A stretch of DNA of 64,000 bases, taken from Lacisediminihabitans changchengi (GTDB lineage: Bacteria > Actinomycetota > Actinomycetes > Actinomycetales > Microbacteriaceae). The notes beneath the pieces were generated by a model. That model searched no databases. It saw only the letters and a program-made list of their open reading frames with translations, and had not been told where the DNA came from. Position 1 is the first letter of the stretch, and each line of letters begins with the position of its first letter. Shown here piece by piece: positions 18,066-25,629 of the stretch. The position numbers were made by a program, and so were the translations under genes. The DNA is taken from contig NZ_JAEPES010000001.1 of the NCBI RefSeq assembly GCF_016634425.1, positions 751,183 through 815,182 on the forward strand, read 5' to 3'.

Positions 18066-19088
18066 CTAGAAGCCGACGAACTCGCGGAAGCGCGGGCGGC
18101 TGCCGGTGCGGATACCGGTGACGCTTGGCTTGTTCTCGTAGACCCCAGCCGCCCAGTTGCCCTCTACCAGCACCGGACCGGTCTCGCCGATGACGATGTC
18201 CCAGCCGACGTATTGGATCTGCGGCACCACCCGGGCGGCCTTGTCGATGAAGGCGAACAGTTCGTCGACCATCGGGAGCTGGAAGTCGACGATCGAGACG
18301 CCGGACTCCGGGTGGGTCTTGTACACGTTGTCGTGCGAGTCATAGCCGGCGCCGCGCGAGTGACCCTGCAGGTCGAGCATCGTGTAGAAGCCGCCGAAGG
18401 TCTGTTGGTCGCTCGCAGCGCCCCGCCCGAACTTCTGCGCCATCGAGAGCACGTGGGTGTCGGTGCCGTCGAAGAACGTGGTGACCCGCGTGGTGTTGGC
18501 GGTGCCGGGGCAGATCGCGGCCAGCGTGGGGTGCTGGGTGATGTACTCCTCGAGCAGGGTCTGGCCCTTGGCGAGCAGCTGGGCGCGGAACTTCTGCCAG
18601 TCGACGACATCCGTTGCTTCGTAGCGCTCGACGCCGTGGCCGGAGTCGCTGAACGGTACCTTGCCCATGACCTTCTCGTGGGCGAGCACGAAGTCGCGGA
18701 TCTGATCGACTGACGACTCTCGCACATCGATCCAGCCGCGACCGAGCAGGTCGGCGAACTTGTGGTTGAACTCCAGCTTGTCGTGGAACAGCGAGCGGAA
18801 TTCGGGCTGGTCGTACTTCATGGCGATGTGGTTCGACAGCGAGTGCGTCATGAAGGTCTCGCGCTCGGTGGCGGTGAGCATCGCGAAGTCGTAATCGACG
18901 TAGTCCTGGAACGCCGTGTTCTTGAACGCCGCCGACCAGAGCATGTCGGCGAAGACGACCGGGGTCGGCTTGCCGAACCGTGCGCCGACCTCGCGGGAAC
19001 GCTGCAGTACGGAGGCCGCATCGAAGCCTCGGGCGCGACGCCCCAGGTAGCTGAGGCGGTTCTTGAGGCCGAGGCCCTGTGCTGTCAC
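18066..19088 (-). CDS. ATP-grasp protein, sugar-transfer-associated type
   Basis: The protein has 340 residues. The C-terminal half shows ATP-grasp features: VGWDIVIGETGPVLVEGNW supplies the Asp and Glu-x-Asn metal ligands, preceded by the Gly-rich QKFGRGAASDQQTFGGFYT. Overall it resembles the sugar-transfer-associated ATP-grasp family, whose members are predicted carboxylate-amine ligases or kinases near surface-polymer genes. The start is GTG 19088 with GGGAGAA about nine bases upstream; upstream open frame to 19298 is unconserved. It is divergent from the racemase-like pair (115 bp) and convergent with the CofE-like gene. Taken together, the four genes look like a small module that joins amino acids to an acceptor. 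Confidence 0.72.
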   Translation of the reverse strand: MTAQGLGLKNRLSYLGRRARGFDAASVLQRSREVGARFGKPTPVVFADMLWSAAFKNTAFQDYVDYDFAMLTATERETFMTHSLSNHIAMKYDQPEFRSLFHDKLEFNHKFADLLGRGWIDVRESSVDQIRDFVLAHEKVMGKVPFSDSGHGVERYEATDVVDWQKFRAQLLAKGQTLLEEYITQHPTLAAICPGTANTTRVTTFFDGTDTHVLSMAQKFGRGAASDQQTFGGFYTMLDLQGHSRGAGYDSHDNVYKTHPESGVSIVDFQLPMVDELFAFIDKAARVVPQIQYVGWDIVIGETGPVLVEGNWAAGVYENKPSVTGIRTGSRPRFREFVGF

Positions 19089-19191
19089 GGTGGTCGTTCT
19101 CCCGTCGGTGGCCGGCGTGTGCCAGACGATTCTACCGTTCGGGCGCTGGGCTCCTCCCGCCCGGCTTCGGCACGGCGAATGGCCGACACCG

Positions 19192-19197
19192 TATTCT
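19192..19197 (+). promoter_or_regulatory. -10 element of the racemase-like gene pair
   Basis: TATTCT ends 6 nt before the ATG at 19204 and no Shine-Dalgarno is present, so the two-gene transcript probably starts at or next to the start codon. Confidence 0.55.
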
Positions 19198-19203
19198 CGA
19201 GGC

Positions 19204-19866
19204 ATGCAGTCCTCCCACCGCCACGCGCTCGGTGTCGAACCCGCGCCCGTCGGCCGGCATCGGCTGCGCGTCGATTTGGAGGCAATTCGCCACAACACCG
19301 CGGTGTTGCTCTCCCGCGGGCGACCGGTGCTCGCCGACGTTTCGGCAGATGGCTACGGCCACGGCGCTGCCGAGGTCGCCCGCGTCGCCACGGAAGCCGG
19401 TGCGACTTCCATCGATGGTGAGCGTGGCGAGTCCAACCTGGCCCTGTATGGAATGACGGATGACCCGGCCCTCCGCCCGGCGATGCGCGTGTCTGCCGTG
19501 GTCGTCGCCACCAAGACCATCGATGCAGGGGAGGGTGTCTCCTACGGCCTCACATACCGCGCCACCGCTCGAACGAACCTCGCCCTGGTCGGCATTGGCT
19601 ACGCGGACGGGTTGGACCGCTCGGCCAGCAACACTGCGAGCCTGCTGTTGAACGGCACGCAGCGCCGCATCGTCGGACGCGTGGCCATGAACGCGCTCGT
19701 GCTGGAACTAGGCGACGACACCGCCCAGGTCGGCGACGAGGCGGTCGTGTTCGGTGACCCGGCCGCTGGAGACCCGCACGTCCGGGAGTGGGCCGCATCG
19801 ATCGGGCGCCCTCCTGCCGAGGTCACCGCGGTCATCGGGCTTCATTTGCCGAGGAGTTACGCATGA
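19204..19866 (+). CDS. Truncated alanine-racemase-like protein lacking the PLP lysine
   Basis: The protein has 220 residues, against about 370 for a full alanine racemase. Residues 19-66 match the start of the TIM barrel, but the PLP-lysine motif (usually VKADAYGHG) reads VSADGYGHG, with Ser47 in place of Lys. The sequence then jumps from ATEAGAT (62-68) to NLALYGM (78-84), losing about 165 barrel residues. The C-terminal beta-domain is well preserved: GEGVSYGLTYRA with Tyr114 at the position of the catalytic tyrosine, LVGIGYADGLDRS, and GRVAMNALVLEL. It cannot be a racemase alone. The stop overlaps the next gene by 4 bp (ATGA). It is not scored as a pseudogene because the frame, leaderless promoter and coupling are intact. 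Confidence 0.85.
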   Translation: MQSSHRHALGVEPAPVGRHRLRVDLEAIRHNTAVLLSRGRPVLADVSADGYGHGAAEVARVATEAGATSIDGERGESNLALYGMTDDPALRPAMRVSAVVVATKTIDAGEGVSYGLTYRATARTNLALVGIGYADGLDRSASNTASLLLNGTQRRIVGRVAMNALVLELGDDTAQVGDEAVVFGDPAAGDPHVREWAASIGRPPAEVTAVIGLHLPRSYA

Positions 19867-20948
19867 ACGACGAGCTCGGCATCTCCCAGGTGATGCCCCC
19901 GCGCATCACCGTCGACCTGTCCGCGTACGCGCAGAACCTCGACGCCATCCGCACCCGCGTCGCGCCGGCCGAGGTGATGGCGGTGCTGAAGAGCGACGGA
20001 TACGGTCACGGCCTGCTGCCGATCGCTCACGCCGCACTCGATGCCGGGATCACCGCCCTCGGCGCTCTCGACATCGACACGTCGTTGCGGCTGCGCGACT
20101 CCGGCATCGGCGAGGAGGTGCTGATCTTCGCCTGGTTGCTCGCGCCAGATGACGACCTCACGGCGGCGGTCGCCGCGGGGATCGATCTCGGTGTCTCGTC
20201 TCTGGACGAGCTGAACCGCATCGCGGCAGCGGCATCCGCTCGGTCCGATGGTCGCCGCGCCCGCGTGCACCTCAAGATCGACACCGGGTTGCACCGCAAC
20301 GGTGTCAGCCCGGAGCACTGGCCGGCCGTCGTCGAGCGCGCCGTGCTGGTGCGCGAGAGCGTCGACCTCGTAGGCATCTGGACCCATATCGCCGAGGCCT
20401 CCGACGAAGAAGACACGGATGCCATCAGCCGCTTCCACGCGGCCGTGGCGGTGGCCCAGGCGGTCGGCGCCGAACCGCAACTGCGGCACCTCGCGGCCAG
20501 TGCGGCGTCGTACTTCCGGGCGGACTCGCGGCTCGACCTGGTGCGGGTCGGAGCCTTCGGGTACGGCATCTCGCCCGGCGGCGGGATCACCCCGGGAGAA
20601 CTCGGCCTCACCCCGGTGATGACACTGACGGCGACCGTATACGCGAGTGACGACGGCACGGCCCGACTGGCGATCGGGTCGGGCGACGGTATCTCGAGCG
20701 CGGCTGCGGGGCGGGTCTCCGTCGCGGTAAACGGTCGGCGATTTCCGGTGGCCGATGTCGGGCTGGACTGGATCGGACTCGCGGACCCCAATGGTGAGCT
20801 GCAGCGTGGCGACGAGGCGGTGCTGTTCGGTCCTGGGACCCGGGGCGAGGCGACGCTTCAGGAGTGGGCGGACGCGACCGGCACGATCGGCGAGGAGATC
20901 GTCACTCGCCTGAGCGCAGACATCCCTCGGTCGTATCCGAAGGGTTAA
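19863..20948 (+). CDS. Alanine-racemase-like protein lacking the catalytic tyrosine loop
   Basis: The protein has 361 residues. The TIM barrel looks complete: VLKSDGYGHG with PLP Lys43, HLKIDTGLHRNGVS, WTHIAEASDE, HLAASAASYF, and VRVGAFGYG. The C-terminal domain is shortened: between LTPVMTLTATVYA and TARLAIGSGDG the roughly 20 residues that normally hold the catalytic Tyr (VSYG) are missing. The tyrosine before the C-terminal PR is also replaced (RLSADIPRSY). It starts at ATG 19863 inside the stop of the preceding gene, so the two are translationally coupled. The preceding gene retains exactly the loop missing here. Another possibility is a PLP enzyme with a different reaction. Confidence 0.85.
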   Translation: MNDELGISQVMPPRITVDLSAYAQNLDAIRTRVAPAEVMAVLKSDGYGHGLLPIAHAALDAGITALGALDIDTSLRLRDSGIGEEVLIFAWLLAPDDDLTAAVAAGIDLGVSSLDELNRIAAAASARSDGRRARVHLKIDTGLHRNGVSPEHWPAVVERAVLVRESVDLVGIWTHIAEASDEEDTDAISRFHAAVAVAQAVGAEPQLRHLAASAASYFRADSRLDLVRVGAFGYGISPGGGITPGELGLTPVMTLTATVYASDDGTARLAIGSGDGISSAAAGRVSVAVNGRRFPVADVGLDWIGLADPNGELQRGDEAVLFGPGTRGEATLQEWADATGTIGEEIVTRLSADIPRSYPKG

Positions 20949-20950
20949 CG

Positions 20951-20984
20951 ACGAAACGCCCCGGCCGAAGCCGAGGCGTTTCGT
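20951..20984. terminator. Hairpin between convergent racemase-like and DUF7455 genes
   Basis: ACGAAACGCC (20951-20960) pairs with GGCGTTTCGT (20975-20984); an inner CGGC-CGAA-GCCG extends the stem. It starts 2 bp after the racemase-like stop and can serve both strands. Confidence 0.85.
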
Positions 20985-21002
20985 GAAGATCGTGGGTGAG
21001 CG

Positions 21003-21230
21003 CTACTTGTTCTCGAGCAGGCGAGCCGACTCGTCGTGCCAGTCGCTGGCGATCGTCGACAGCTTCTCCTGGTACTTCTTGCCGTGGTGGGCGCAGAACA
21101 GGAGTTCGCTCTCACCGATGGCAACACGGATGTAGGCCTGGGCGCCGCAGCTGTCGCAACGGTCGGCGGCGGTGAGTTCGTGGCTGGAGCCGAGGTCAAC
21201 TGCAGTCGTTTCGGGTGCGATCTGTGACAT
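21003..21230 (-). CDS. DUF7455 small zinc-ribbon-like protein
   Basis: This is a 75-residue protein of unknown function, conserved in actinobacteria. RCDSCGAQAY and LLFCAHHGKKY supply a likely Cys2-Cys-His metal site. The C-terminus is helical and charged (EKLSTIASDWHDESARLLE). The start ATG at 21230 has GGAGGAG seven bases upstream; the longer frame to 21245 only reads through the Shine-Dalgarno. It lies between sigA-linked genes and the topoisomerase gene, a common actinobacterial setting. Confidence 0.88.
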   Translation of the reverse strand: MSQIAPETTAVDLGSSHELTAADRCDSCGAQAYIRVAIGESELLFCAHHGKKYQEKLSTIASDWHDESARLLENK

Positions 21231-21485
21231 GAGATGCTCCTCCACTTTCGTACGGGTCGGTGTGACGTTGTTCTATACAAGCACGCGGATGTTTCGCCGG
21301 TGGGACAAACGTCCACTATTTCGCTGAACGCGTAGCCCGACCGGTACCACTGGGGTCGGGGGGTGTCGGGTGCCGAGAGATGCCCCTTGCTTCATTAGTC
21401 TTGAACGCGGTCCGCCTCCCCGTCATTCCTCATGACCGGCTTTTCGATCGGTCGGGAGGCTCGGCCCGCGTAAAGGAGAACACAC

Positions 21486-23585
21486 GTGGCGAGTTCCGAC
21501 TACTCCGCACGGCATCTTTCGGTGCTCGAGGGGCTGGAGGCCGTGCGCAAGCGGCCCGGCATGTACATCGGCTCGACCGACTCCCGTGGACTGATGCACT
21601 GCCTGTGGGAGATCATCGACAACTCGGTCGATGAGGCCCTCGGCGGCAATGGCGAGGACATCGAGGTCATCCTGCACCCCGACGCCAGCGTGGAGGTGCG
21701 CGACCATGCTCGCGGCATCCCGGTGGACATCGAGCCGAAAACGGGGCTCTCCGGCGTCGAGGTCGTGTTCACCAAGTTGCACGCCGGCGGAAAGTTCGGC
21801 AGCGGTTCGTACGCGGCATCAGGCGGACTGCACGGCGTCGGCGCGTCGGTCGTCAACGCGCTCTCCGAGCGGCTCGACGTCGAGGTCGACCGCGACGGCA
21901 AGACCTGGGCAATGTCATTCCATCGTGGCGAGCCCGGGCGATTCGCGGATGTCGACCCGAAAGATCCGAAGCCCGATTCGCCGTTCAGTCCCTTCATCTC
22001 CGGGAGCGAACTCACCGTCGTCGGCAAGGTGAAGAAAGACGTCACCGGCACCCGCGTGCGTTACTGGGCCGACCCGCAGATCTTCACCAGGGGCGCCACC
22101 TTCCAGACCGAAGAACTGCTGGCCCGCGCCCGCCAGACCGCATTCCTGGTGCGCGGCCTCGGCATCGACATCGTCGATGCACGGGGGAGCGAGAGCGGCG
22201 AGGGGCCCACCCGCGAGCTGTTCAAGTTCGACGGCGGCATCGCCGAATACGTCGACTTCCTGGCACCAGACTCCCCGATCACCGAGACCTGGCGGATGAC
22301 CGGCTCCGGCACGTTCGCCGAGACGGTCCCCGTGCTCGACGACAAGGGCCACATGGTCGCGACCGAGTTGCAGCGCGAGTGCACCGTCGACATCGCCCTG
22401 CGCTGGGGCACCGGCTACGACACGGTGTTCCGCAGCTACGTCAACATCATCGCGACGCCGAAGGGCGGAACGCACCAGACCGGGTTCGAAGCCGGGATGC
22501 TCAAGTTCCTGCGCGCCCAGGTCGAGCAGAACTCGCGCCGGCTCAAGGTCGGCAACGACAAGCTGGAGAAGGATGACATCCTCGCCGGCCTCACCGCTGT
22601 GCTCACGGTGCGCCTCCCGGAGCCGCAGTTCGAGGGTCAGACGAAGGAGATCCTGGGCACGCCCGCCGTGCGCAACATCGTGTCCGCGGTGGTCGCCAAG
22701 GCCATGGCCGAACGGTTCGGCTCGTCGAAACGCGACGACAAGACCCAGGCATCGCTCGTGCTCGACAAGATCGTCGCCGAGATGAAGTCCCGCGTTTCCG
22801 CCCGCGCCCACAAGGAGACCCAGCGCCGAAAGAACGCCTTGGAGAGTTCCTCGCTTCCGGCCAAGCTGGTCGACTGCCGCTCCAGCGACGTGGCCAACAG
22901 CGAGCTGTTCATCGTGGAGGGTGATTCCGCCCTCGGCACCGCGAAGCTCGCCCGTGACAGCGAGTACCAGGCTCTGCTGCCTATCCGCGGCAAGATCCTC
23001 AACGTGCAGAAGGCCTCCGTGGCCGACATGCTGTCGAACTCGGAGTGCGCCTCGATTATCCAAGTGATCGGCGCTGGCTCGGGACGCAGCTTCGACCTCG
23101 CCACAGCTCGCTACGGCAAGGTGATCATCATGAGTGACGCAGATGTCGACGGCGCCCACATCCGTACGCTGCTGCTCACCCTGTTCATGCGCTACATGCC
23201 CGACATGATCCGTGACGGACGGGTCTACGCCGCGGTGCCGCCGCTGCATCGGGTGATCGTGATGAACCCGGGGTCGAAGCCGAACGAGACGATCTACACC
23301 TATTCCGAGGCAGAGCTGAATGGCGTGCTCGCCGGGCTGAAGAAGTCGAACAAGCGGTATCAGGATCCGATCCAGCGGTACAAGGGGCTCGGCGAGATGG
23401 ACGCAGACCAGCTGGCCACCACGACCATGGACCGAGCTCACCGCACCCTGCGTCGGGTGCAGATCGGCGATGCCGCCAACGCCGAGAGGGTCTTCGAGCT
23501 GCTGATGGGAAACGACGTCGCACCGCGCAAGGACTTCATCATCGCCGGCTCGGAAGGGTTGTCACGCGAGCGCATCGACGTCTGA
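21486..23585 (+). CDS. parE: DNA topoisomerase IV/gyrase-type subunit B
   Basis: This is a 699-residue ATPase subunit of a type II topoisomerase. The GHKL ATP site shows EIIDNSVDEAL, HARGIPVD and GGLHGVGASVVNALS. The Toprim domain has FIVEGDSALGTAK and MSDADVDGAHIRTLL. RYKGLGEMDADQL is in the C-terminal part. There is no large insert. The start is GTG 21486 with AAGGAG nine bases upstream. The partner subunit A is at 25630-28143 on the other strand with two unrelated genes between. Because the pair is away from dnaA/recF and linked to sigA, it is more likely the second (topo IV-type) set than gyrAB. Confidence 0.93.
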   Translation: MASSDYSARHLSVLEGLEAVRKRPGMYIGSTDSRGLMHCLWEIIDNSVDEALGGNGEDIEVILHPDASVEVRDHARGIPVDIEPKTGLSGVEVVFTKLHAGGKFGSGSYAASGGLHGVGASVVNALSERLDVEVDRDGKTWAMSFHRGEPGRFADVDPKDPKPDSPFSPFISGSELTVVGKVKKDVTGTRVRYWADPQIFTRGATFQTEELLARARQTAFLVRGLGIDIVDARGSESGEGPTRELFKFDGGIAEYVDFLAPDSPITETWRMTGSGTFAETVPVLDDKGHMVATELQRECTVDIALRWGTGYDTVFRSYVNIIATPKGGTHQTGFEAGMLKFLRAQVEQNSRRLKVGNDKLEKDDILAGLTAVLTVRLPEPQFEGQTKEILGTPAVRNIVSAVVAKAMAERFGSSKRDDKTQASLVLDKIVAEMKSRVSARAHKETQRRKNALESSSLPAKLVDCRSSDVANSELFIVEGDSALGTAKLARDSEYQALLPIRGKILNVQKASVADMLSNSECASIIQVIGAGSGRSFDLATARYGKVIIMSDADVDGAHIRTLLLTLFMRYMPDMIRDGRVYAAVPPLHRVIVMNPGSKPNETIYTYSEAELNGVLAGLKKSNKRYQDPIQRYKGLGEMDADQLATTTMDRAHRTLRRVQIGDAANAERVFELLMGNDVAPRKDFIIAGSEGLSRERIDV

Positions 23586-23639
23586 GTTTCGGTCAATCGG
23601 CGGATTACGCCGTTCACCCCGTCGGCATAGGATGCGATC

Positions 23640-25208
23640 ATGCCCACCCGAACCGCTACCGCAGACGGCGTGAGCACCGACCTCCTGACGGTCGACACGG
23701 CGAGCGGCGCGGTTCGCGGCGTGGTCAGGCGTGGACTACGGATGTGGCGCGGCCTCCCGTATGCGACGGCTCCCGTCGGCGCACTCCGGTTCCGTGCTCC
23801 CCAGCCGCCGCGGCCGTGGGACGGTGTGCGCGACGCGACGCACTTCGGTCCCGTCGCCGTTCAGGATCGCAAGGGGCCGTTCGTCGGCGCCTCGCGCACG
23901 GTCGTCATGTCGGAGGAGTGCCTGAGCCTCAACGTGATCGCCCCGGGGGAGGCATCCGTCGTGCCGTTGCCGGTGATGGTCTGGATTCACGGCGGCGCAT
24001 ACACGGTCGGCTCCTCACAGGAGATGGACCGGCAAGGCGAGGTGCTGGTGCGCGAGGGCGGCGTGATCTTCGTCAATTTCAACTATCGTCTTGGCGCCCT
24101 CGGCTACCTCGACTTCAGCAGCTTCTCCACCCCGGAACGCACCTTCGAGAGCAATCTCGGGCTGCGCGATCAGGTCGCGGCGCTGGAATGGGTGCGTGAC
24201 AACATCGCCATGTTCGGGGGAGACCCCGGCAACGTCACGCTGTTCGGCGAATCCGCCGGCGCGAATGCGGTGACCACGCTGCTCGCCGTGCCCCGCGCCC
24301 GGGGGCTGTTCGCCCGGGCGATCGCCGAGAGTCCGCCGGCCGACGCGGTCTACGGCAGCGAGACGACCGCGGTCTGGGCAGGGGAGTTCCTCGAACTGCT
24401 GACCGAGATCGTCGACGACCACAGCACAGACAGCACCTCGCATGAGGACGCCGCTGCACTTCTCGACGCCGCGCCACTCGACGCGCTGGTGCGGGCGGCG
24501 ACCAGGATGCAGCTGCTCACGCCCGACGTCAACCCGGGCACGATCAGCTTTTGTCCGGTGATCGACGGCGACTTCCTTCCCGAACGGCCGATCGATGCGA
24601 TCGACAACGGCCACGCGCATCCTGTACCGCTCATCATCGGCACCAACGACCGCGAGGGCTCGCTTTTCCGCGGGCGGCTGGACATTCTCGCGACGACGCC
24701 ACCGCGCATCCGCGCCATCTTCGCCAAGACCAAGAAGAAGGCGCGCAAGCGGCTGAAGGCCCTGTATCCCGGCCTCCCCGATAAGCGTGCGGCCGCCGAC
24801 TTCGGCGGTGACTACTCGTTCTGGTACCCGTCGATCCGCGTCGCCGAACGGCATGCCGATGTCGCGCCAGTGCACTTCTACCGATTCGATCTCGCGCCCC
24901 GGCTGATCCGGTTGATGGGGCTCGATGCCACCCACGGCATCGAGATGTTCGCCGTCTTCGATAAGGGCTCTGGCTTGCGGGGGAGGGCGATCGGCGTGCT
25001 CGGCGGCTACAACGCCTTCCAGGCGACCGGACGACGGATGCGCGCGAACTGGCTGCGCTTCGCCCACACCGGGCGAGTTGACCCCTCGTGGCCGACCTAC
25101 ACCTCTCGCAAGCGCAACACCCTGATCATCGACGAGACCGATCGCGTGGAGCAAGACCCGCGGGGCGACAAGCGTCGCGCCTGGCAGGAGTTCGTGCCGC
25201 ACGTGTGA
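23640..25208 (+). CDS. Carboxylesterase type B
   Basis: This is a 522-residue alpha/beta hydrolase of the type-B carboxylesterase/para-nitrobenzyl esterase family. WIHGGAYTVGS forms the oxyanion hole, FGESAGANAV holds the nucleophile Ser, GTNDREGSLF the acidic residue, and DATHGIEMFAVF the His. No signal peptide is evident, so it is probably cytosolic. It starts at ATG 23640, 6 nt after TAGGAT (23628-23633), probably leaderless. The physiological ester is unknown. Confidence 0.92.
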   Translation: MPTRTATADGVSTDLLTVDTASGAVRGVVRRGLRMWRGLPYATAPVGALRFRAPQPPRPWDGVRDATHFGPVAVQDRKGPFVGASRTVVMSEECLSLNVIAPGEASVVPLPVMVWIHGGAYTVGSSQEMDRQGEVLVREGGVIFVNFNYRLGALGYLDFSSFSTPERTFESNLGLRDQVAALEWVRDNIAMFGGDPGNVTLFGESAGANAVTTLLAVPRARGLFARAIAESPPADAVYGSETTAVWAGEFLELLTEIVDDHSTDSTSHEDAAALLDAAPLDALVRAATRMQLLTPDVNPGTISFCPVIDGDFLPERPIDAIDNGHAHPVPLIIGTNDREGSLFRGRLDILATTPPRIRAIFAKTKKKARKRLKALYPGLPDKRAAADFGGDYSFWYPSIRVAERHADVAPVHFYRFDLAPRLIRLMGLDATHGIEMFAVFDKGSGLRGRAIGVLGGYNAFQATGRRMRANWLRFAHTGRVDPSWPTYTSRKRNTLIIDETDRVEQDPRGDKRRAWQEFVPHV

Positions 25209-25269
25209 CCCGTCGCGCCGCGACGGAGGAGCAGCCGTATCGAGACCCATCACCCGTACGCTGAACACC

Positions 25270-25611
25270 GTGATCTTCCACCTCGCCCCGGCCGCCGACT
25301 GGGCGGCCGCGCTGACCGGCACGCCGTACCCCCGATCGAGCCGTGAAGAGCTGTTCGCTGACGTCGGGTTCGTCCACGCCTCCACCGCCGAGCAACTCCC
25401 GGGCGTCGTCGAACGGTTCTACCGCGATGAGACGGGAGCGCTGATGCTGCTCACCATCGACGAGGCGCTGGTGGAGTCATCCGGTGTCGAGGTCCGCTGG
25501 GAGGGGCGCAGCGACCGCTACCCACACGTCTACGCGCCGCTGCGACCGGAGTGGGTGGTGCGCGCCGAGCCGGCACACATCGTCGACGGCGTGCTGGTCG
25601 TCGGCAGCTGA
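25270..25611 (+). CDS. DUF952 domain protein
   Basis: This is a 113-residue single-domain protein. FVHASTAEQLPGVVERFY, LLTIDEALV and YPHVYAPLRPEWV are the family landmarks. DUF952 has a glutathione-transferase-like or ADP-ribosyl-like fold by annotation, but its role is unknown. GTG 25270 lies 7 nt after TACGCT (25257-25262), consistent with a leaderless transcript. Confidence 0.85.
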   Translation: MIFHLAPAADWAAALTGTPYPRSSREELFADVGFVHASTAEQLPGVVERFYRDETGALMLLTIDEALVESSGVEVRWEGRSDRYPHVYAPLRPEWVVRAEPAHIVDGVLVVGS

Positions 25612-25629
25612 ACGCTGCCCTCGTGCCGG

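Noticed and set aside
19204..19866. Calling the short racemase-like gene a pseudogene
   Set aside because: The frame is intact, it has its own -10 box and overlaps the next gene by ATGA, and the C-terminal domain is well conserved.
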